Source of the DNA: Phascolarctobacterium_A succinatutens_B
GTDB taxonomy: Bacteria; Bacillota; Negativicutes; Acidaminococcales; Acidaminococcaceae
Assembly (NCBI RefSeq): GCF_958453765.1
Contig: NZ_CAUDZA010000014.1
Coordinates: 1-56,683 of the forward strand
Reading direction: 5' to 3'
DNA: 56,683 nt
Numbering within the stretch: position 1 is the first letter of the stretch; every line of letters begins with the position of its first letter. This document shows positions 52,136 to 56,683 of the stretch, in pieces. Both the position numbers and the translations under genes were made by a program. The notes under the pieces are model-generated. The model did not search any database. It saw only the letters and a program-made list of their open reading frames with translations, and was not told the DNA's origin.

Positions 52136-54490
52136 TCAGCAACGCAACAACTCGTGCTGACTCAGGCGGTAATTTTCTTTATAAATGTGCTCCAAACGCT
52201 CTCTTTCCTGCTGCAGGGTTACATATAGGGGTGCATCCTCCAGCGAGCAGCGTTTAATAGCAGCTTTTTCTATTATACCATTATTATAGCGGATAAAGCC
52301 AAGCTCTTCCATAATTTTTACAGCTTGTTCACTTATTTGTTCCGCATGAGCAGACAAAAGCTCTTTGATGCTCACAGTTGTCCGCATTTTAAGTGCATTC
52401 ATCACCAGCTTATAGGCCTGCATCATCGCATCCCTGTCCGGATGCGTCAAAGCCAGTCGCTGCAAGCGCTCCTGCAAATCCGGCTGATTAAAGAGCAGCG
52501 TTACATGTTTTGCTCCCTGCTGCCGCAATCTGCGCATAATATCCGCCAGCGGATAAGCAGGCAAATCCAACAGCACTATTTCTTCGGCCTGCTGCAGCCT
52601 TTCCTTGCTCATCCCGGCAGCCTCCTCATAAGAAGCCAGCTCCAGATAATCCCCCGCAGTCTGCAGCACCTCGGCGGGCAGCGACTGCTTATCTTCGGTA
52701 TAAGCAAGCACCTTGTTATGCACCTTGGCCAAGCCCAGCAGCAGACGCCATTTATCATCGGCAGCCTGACGCATATCCCCCAGCGTCACCTGCTGATGAA
52801 TGCTTACGGCCTGCAGCTGCACGCTCGTTTCGTTACTCCAGACATTTATTTTCGGCTGAAAGGCAACATCAGCCACCATATTTTCAAACATATACGGCAG
52901 TAAATCCGCATTGTTCCACATCAGGCCGCGATAGGAATTATAGCCCTTATCCAGCACAAACTGCAAATGATTGCGCTCCTTGCCCATAGCGCGCTGATTG
53001 TGCAGCAGCGCCTGACGGAAGGCAAATACAGGTGCCTGGTTTTCGCAGCCGCAGGGCTCCAGCAGTGCCAGCTGCTCCAAATCCCTGATACTGATTTCAC
53101 TGCTGCCGCTTAACACGCAGTCAATTGCCTGATGCGGCAGATAATCCTCCGGACGCAGCTTTTGCGCAACGTATTCGCGGAAGCGGCGCTTGAATTCCGG
53201 CAACAGCTCTGCCGGCAGCGTCAGGCCCGCAGCCTGATGGTGACCACCGTACTGCGTCAGCAAATCACGCTCGGCATCTATCGCCTCGTAAAGATTGAGC
53301 GCCGGAATACTGCGGCAGCTGCCCTTGGCAACGCCGTTGTTCAGGCTTATCAGAATCGTCGGCAGGTGGTACTTGTCTACCAGGCGCGATGCTACGATAC
53401 CGATAACGCCCTGATGCCAGCCTTCGGAGGCCAGCACGATTGCCGTATCTATATGCTTTTCCTGCGCCAGCTGTGCTTCTGCCTCTTCCATAATCTTACG
53501 GCTGATTTCCTGCCGCAGCGTATTTTCACGGTTAAGCTCGGCGGCAATTCTCTCCGCCTTAACGCTATCGTCGGTTACCAAAAGCTCCACCGCCAGCTGC
53601 GCATGCTCCAGCCTGCCCACAGCGTTCAGGCGCGGTGCCAGACCAAAGCCGATGTTATCGGAAGCAATGCCCGTTTCCGGACAGCCGCTGGCCTTAATCA
53701 AAGCACGCAATCCCACCAGCTTCGTTGTTTCCATAGCCTTCAGGCCACGGCGCACCAGCTCGCGGTTTTCGCCGACCAGCGGCACAATATCCGCCACCGT
53801 TCCCAGCGCCGCCAGCTCTGTAAGTTCCTGCCACTCCGGCAGCCTGCCCGGCTCGCGCTGCTCCAGCGCCTGACACAGCTTGAAGGCAATACCTACACCG
53901 CTCAAATCCTTAAACGGATAGCCGCAGTCACGCTGCTTGGCGTTGATAATTGCGTAGGCAGGAGGCAGAAGCTCCGGCACCGTATGGTGGTCCGTAATAA
54001 TAATATCCAGAGATTTCGGCGCATTGGCTACCTCGCGCAGACCGCTAATGCCGCAGTCCACGGTAATAACCAGTGTCGTACCCTTCTCCGCAATATTTTT
54101 CAATGCTTCGTCATTAAGGCCGTAGCCCTCGCTTTTACGCTGCGGAATGTAGGTGGCAACCTTACCTTCGCGCTGCTTCAGATAAAGATACAACAAGGAG
54201 GAGGCACTGATTCCGTCCACATCATAGTCGCCGTAAACCGTAATCTGCTCGCCTACCGCCAAGGCCCGCTCAATACGCTCAACCGAGCGCTGCATATCCT
54301 TCAGCAAAAACGGATCATGAAAGGGCGTAGCGCTGCCGTAGAGAAAATCACGCATCGAAGCTGCATCCTGCAGACCGCGCTCCAATAAAATACCGGTGAC
54401 CATCGGCGAAATATTCAGCTCCTCCGCCAAATAGTCTGCCATCTGACTGTTATATTCTTTTATATCCCAAATTCGTTCCTTGTGCATCAT
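52136..54490 (-). CDS. recJ: single-stranded-DNA-specific exonuclease RecJ
   Basis: A 5'-3' exonuclease of the DHH family, used in recombination and repair. 784 residues. Seen: YGDYDVDGISASSLLY (about 86-101), VDCGISG, TDHHTVPE (DHH, about 160), the DHHA1 motif QYGGHHQAAGLTL (about 414), an OB-like region, and a long C-terminal extension typical of Firmicutes RecJ (about 570-784). ATG at 54490 overlaps the lapA stop (ATGA). Ribosome site weak, consistent with coupling to lapA. Confidence 0.95.
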   Translation of the reverse strand: MMHKERIWDIKEYNSQMADYLAEELNISPMVTGILLERGLQDAASMRDFLYGSATPFHDPFLLKDMQRSVERIERALAVGEQITVYGDYDVDGISASSLLYLYLKQREGKVATYIPQRKSEGYGLNDEALKNIAEKGTTLVITVDCGISGLREVANAPKSLDIIITDHHTVPELLPPAYAIINAKQRDCGYPFKDLSGVGIAFKLCQALEQREPGRLPEWQELTELAALGTVADIVPLVGENRELVRRGLKAMETTKLVGLRALIKASGCPETGIASDNIGFGLAPRLNAVGRLEHAQLAVELLVTDDSVKAERIAAELNRENTLRQEISRKIMEEAEAQLAQEKHIDTAIVLASEGWHQGVIGIVASRLVDKYHLPTILISLNNGVAKGSCRSIPALNLYEAIDAERDLLTQYGGHHQAAGLTLPAELLPEFKRRFREYVAQKLRPEDYLPHQAIDCVLSGSSEISIRDLEQLALLEPCGCENQAPVFAFRQALLHNQRAMGKERNHLQFVLDKGYNSYRGLMWNNADLLPYMFENMVADVAFQPKINVWSNETSVQLQAVSIHQQVTLGDMRQAADDKWRLLLGLAKVHNKVLAYTEDKQSLPAEVLQTAGDYLELASYEEAAGMSKERLQQAEEIVLLDLPAYPLADIMRRLRQQGAKHVTLLFNQPDLQERLQRLALTHPDRDAMMQAYKLVMNALKMRTTVSIKELLSAHAEQISEQAVKIMEELGFIRYNNGIIEKAAIKRCSLEDAPLYVTLQQERERLEHIYKENYRLSQHELLRC

Positions 54491-54870
54491 TGGCGGCTAC
54501 CGCTCTCGCCAGCAGTCTTGTCTGCTGCAGTCGGCTCTGCCTTTTTTGCAGCCTCGGCCTGTGCCGCCTCGTTGTGCAGCAGCTGGGTGTGCTGCAGCAT
54601 GGCAACACGCTCCTGCAGGCGTTTGTTTTCTGCCTGCAGCTGCTGCATTTCCTCACGCATTTTTTTATCCTTCAGATAATGCTTGGCCTTCATCGTCAGC
54701 AAGAAGCAGGTGGCAACCAGCACGCCCATTAAAAACGCTCCGAGAATTACCAGCACCAGTGAAGCGCTGAAGCTCCAGAAAACAAAGTTCAACGATACTG
54801 CTACCGCATTCTGCACGGCAAACAATGCTACTATCATACAAATAATTATAACTAAGATTAAAAACGGCAT
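54487..54870 (-). CDS. lapA: LapA-domain (DUF1049) membrane protein
   Basis: A 127-residue inner-membrane protein. Two membrane segments (about 3-22 and 34-60, with VQNAVAVSLNFVFWSF between) match the LapA_dom layout, followed by a coiled coil (about 66-110, EEMQQLQAENKRLQERVAML). An Ala/Glu/Ser-rich tail ends the protein. In Proteobacteria LapA helps control lipopolysaccharide assembly; in an outer-membrane Firmicute a similar role is possible but unproven. ATG at 54870 has AAGGAG upstream. First gene of the lapA-aspS run. Confidence 0.88.
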   Translation of the reverse strand: MPFLILVIIICMIVALFAVQNAVAVSLNFVFWSFSASLVLVILGAFLMGVLVATCFLLTMKAKHYLKDKKMREEMQQLQAENKRLQERVAMLQHTQLLHNEAAQAEAAKKAEPTAADKTAGESGSRQ

Positions 54871-54936
54871 TCAGCTCAACTCCTTTAGTAGTATAAATTT
54901 TAATATATTATAACTGTTATAATTCTGCCAGCATAC

Positions 54937-54967
54937 AAAAAAATCCTGCTTATAAAGCAGGATTTTT
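54937..54967 (-). terminator. rho-independent terminator after the SH3-domain gene
   Basis: Perfect 12-bp stem AAAATCCTGCTT / AAGCAGGATTTT with a 3-base loop and T-runs on both strands. It separates the substrate-binding/SH3 pair from lapA. Confidence 0.92.
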
Positions 54968-55029
54968 AGTGTATACATGCTCATTTAAGGCCTGATTGTA
55001 TTTAGTCCGCAAAGACTGACGGCAGACTG

Positions 55030-55761
55030 TTATTTTTCCTTCAGCTTCTCCAAGATAAAGGCTGTCACACGGCTCTGCTTGTCAATCTCCAGCGCAAAAC
55101 GCAGCGGCTGCTCCTTGTCGTCCTGCCAAAAATATTCGTAGGTCGTATTATCGGCAGCATAAACAACCGCATCAGGCAAGCCGTACTGTCCGACAGCTCT
55201 GCCGGCACTGTCACCGATGCTTACGCCGCGCATTGTAATATATTTGGGATTGACTACGCGGATTGCCTCCACAGCCTGTTTTTTGCGGGCAACACTGATT
55301 ACGGCGCCCTCAAATGTATAGTTTATCTGCTTACGCTTTTTATCTATTTTCTCCTGCTTGACGGCACCCAGGCGCTCCTCGGCCTCCTGCTCGTCAAACT
55401 TCTGTCCGAGTGCGGCATAGCCAAGAGCAAAATCCTCCTGCGTCAGCTCGTCCCTGCTTCCGGCAACGGTATATGGCGCGTAGATAAAGCCGTCCACACC
55501 GTCCGATTCGGCCTCCAGCCAGTCACCGCTTTGGCGGATAACACGCAGCAGCGAATGATGCGGCAGCACCTTCAAAACATTGCCGTCCTCGGCGGCGCTG
55601 CGGAAATTAATATCATCCTCTTCCAGAACCACAAAGCTGCCCTTGTCATATCCCTTGATTTTTTCACCCGTATAAAACGCTTCCTGCTTCTCGGCAGCAG
55701 CACACAGCTGCATTCCCACTGCCAATAAAAGTGTCAGACCAATTGTTTTGAGCAATCTCAT
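55030..55761 (-). CDS. secreted SH3-like domain protein
   Basis: A 243-residue exported protein. Signal peptide: MRLLKTIGLTLLLAVGMQLC ending AAA. A bacterial SH3 domain lies at about 40-95 (DDINFRSAAEDGNVLKVLPHHSLLRV, then GDWLEAESDGVDGFIYAPY). A central charged helix follows, and a C-terminal part with GVSIGDSAGRAVGQYGLPDAV resembles the IGxSxxxVxxxYGxP pattern of BamE- or CAP-associated repeats. Cell-wall or envelope interaction is inferred. ATG 55761 and GTG 55767 are both possible starts around one AGGAGA site. It begins 18 bp after the substrate-binding protein and ends before a terminator. Confidence 0.75.
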   Translation of the reverse strand: MRLLKTIGLTLLLAVGMQLCAAAEKQEAFYTGEKIKGYDKGSFVVLEEDDINFRSAAEDGNVLKVLPHHSLLRVIRQSGDWLEAESDGVDGFIYAPYTVAGSRDELTQEDFALGYAALGQKFDEQEAEERLGAVKQEKIDKKRKQINYTFEGAVISVARKKQAVEAIRVVNPKYITMRGVSIGDSAGRAVGQYGLPDAVVYAADNTTYEYFWQDDKEQPLRFALEIDKQSRVTAFILEKLKEK

Positions 55762-55779
55762 TGCCACTACATCTCCTAA

Positions 55780-56683
55780 CTAAATTCCGTAAGCGGCATG
55801 TGCCAGCTCCTGCACAGCCTTAACAGTATATTGCGAAGTACTGTATAAATAATTGTCATGCAGGCTTTGTACGCGGCCGTTTTTTACAGCCTTAATGCTT
55901 TTATAGGCCGGATTTTGTAAAATGCGCTGACGGAATTGCTCCGGGTCGCCTTTTTTACTGTAATCCCAGCTCGGAGTAATAATCAGCTCCGGGTTAAGCT
56001 CAAGCATTTTTTCCTCCGACAGGTTCCCCTGATACGGAATATCCATGCCGTCCAGCGCGTTATGTACGCCTGCATAATAGCACAGGCCGCTGAAGGTACC
56101 CCTCATGCCCAGCGGTCCGGTAAAGGAGAGTGCCAGTACATTAAGCGGCTTATCGCCTGCAGCCTGCAGCGCCTGCTTACGCACCGCCTCCAGCTGCGAC
56201 TCCATATTTTTCGCCATCTCCTCGCCCTTGGCTTCCTCGCCAACGGCAGAGCCTATTTCCTTGATAAACTTAAAAATATCCTGCACATTGTTCGGCGTAT
56301 GGCAGACATAAACCTTCAGTCCGGCACTGCGCAGTCCCTGAATCGGCTCCACGGTATAATCCGGGATAATAACCAGATCGGGCTGCATGGCCAACACGCT
56401 TTCCAGATTGCTGCCCTGCGCTCTGCCCTTGACGGATTTGACCTTATCACCAGCACTGCAGATACCGGAATCGTCAGCCAGCAGCGACAAGGCTGCCAAG
56501 CGCTTACTGTCAACCATATCCAGCAAAATTTCATCGGCAGATACGTTCAGGCTCACAATGCGCTGCGGCTTTTCGCTGAAGCTCAGCTTAGTGCCTGTTG
56601 CATCCGTCACCGTGTACAAAACCTTACCGCTGTCTGCGGTATTTTTTTCCTGCGGTCCGCAGCCGGCAAGCAGCAGACAAAGC
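55780..56683 (-). CDS. ABC transporter substrate-binding lipoprotein, BtuF/FhuD-like (5' end outside window)
   Basis: Binding protein of a cobalamin, haem or iron-siderophore importer (PF01497 type). The window cuts it just before the lipobox: the first visible residues are LCLLLAGCGP, so Cys lipidation is expected. The fold pattern is clear: RIVSLNVSADEILLDMV, then DLVIIPDYT, a long bridging helix, and ELIITPSWDYS in the second lobe. The end ALxELAHAAYG is normal. The substrate cannot be told. The start codon and any permease genes lie beyond 56683. The SH3-domain gene follows 18 bp downstream. Confidence 0.9.
   Translation of the reverse strand, partial: LCLLLAGCGPQEKNTADSGKVLYTVTDATGTKLSFSEKPQRIVSLNVSADEILLDMVDSKRLAALSLLADDSGICSAGDKVKSVKGRAQGSNLESVLAMQPDLVIIPDYTVEPIQGLRSAGLKVYVCHTPNNVQDIFKFIKEIGSAVGEEAKGEEMAKNMESQLEAVRKQALQAAGDKPLNVLALSFTGPLGMRGTFSGLCYYAGVHNALDGMDIPYQGNLSEEKMLELNPELIITPSWDYSKKGDPEQFRQRILQNPAYKSIKAVKNGRVQSLHDNYLYSTSQYTVKAVQELAHAAYGI

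Overview
The window reads as chromosomal DNA from a diderm member of the Firmicutes, most likely class Negativicutes (an Acidaminococcaceae/Phascolarctobacterium-like gut anaerobe is my best guess, at low certainty). Reasons: a Gram-positive-type core gene set (PolC-type replicase, CcpN/PPSR pair, HemZ, MutS2, RarA, Firmicutes-type HisRS) sits beside an outer-membrane two-partner secretion system, which requires a second membrane. Almost everything is on the minus strand, so transcription runs from high to low coordinates; the only confident plus-strand gene is an ECF transporter S component at 32.1-32.6 kb.

Region by region, in transcription order. (1) 56.7-55.0 kb: a cut-off ABC substrate-binding lipoprotein and a secreted SH3-like protein. 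(2) 54.9-43.1 kb: one long run lapA-recJ-relA-dtd-MBL hydrolase-AI-2E permease-hemZ-hisS-aspS, with many overlapping or near-contiguous junctions, closed by a terminator. (3) 43.0-41.5 kb: an accessory islet holding a 6S RNA gene, an AT-rich secreted protein of unknown function and an orphan RelB/DinJ-like antitoxin; the starts of the two protein genes lie in identical 33-bp direct repeats. (4) 41.5-34.4 kb: rarA, ccpN-ppsR (ppsR has no normal start codon), a small hypothetical gene, mutS2, an aminotransferase and a TGS-nucleoside kinase. (5) 32.6-18.2 kb: housekeeping block pyrH-frr-small gene-ferredoxin, then uppS-cdsA-dxr-rseP-ispG-proS-mgtC-polC-DUF3783-yajQ-ykvA. It joins UMP supply, ribosome recycling, isoprenoid precursors, undecaprenyl carrier and phospholipid synthesis, and replication. 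PolC lacks the usual inserted proofreading exonuclease. (6) 16.7-11.6 kb: a tight three-gene operon of a metallo-beta-lactamase/beta-CASP-like protein, a protein with a degenerate GrpE-like C-terminus, and an Hsp70-like ATPase with a non-standard C-terminal half. I do not recognise this as a named system; it is the strongest candidate for undescribed biology here. (7) 10.8-1 kb: a two-partner secretion operon, TpsB transporter followed by a giant TpsA adhesin of at least 3,006 residues with an N-terminal TPS domain, two GLUG-repeat blocks and MBG-like repeats, running off the window edge.

Sequence-level observations beyond the genes include a palindromic MITE-like repeat between polC and mgtC, a 34-bp palindrome in front of ccpN, a G6 tract at the ccpN/ppsR junction, and a C8 tract upstream of the adhesin operon. 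I saw no tRNA, rRNA, CRISPR array or transposase gene.
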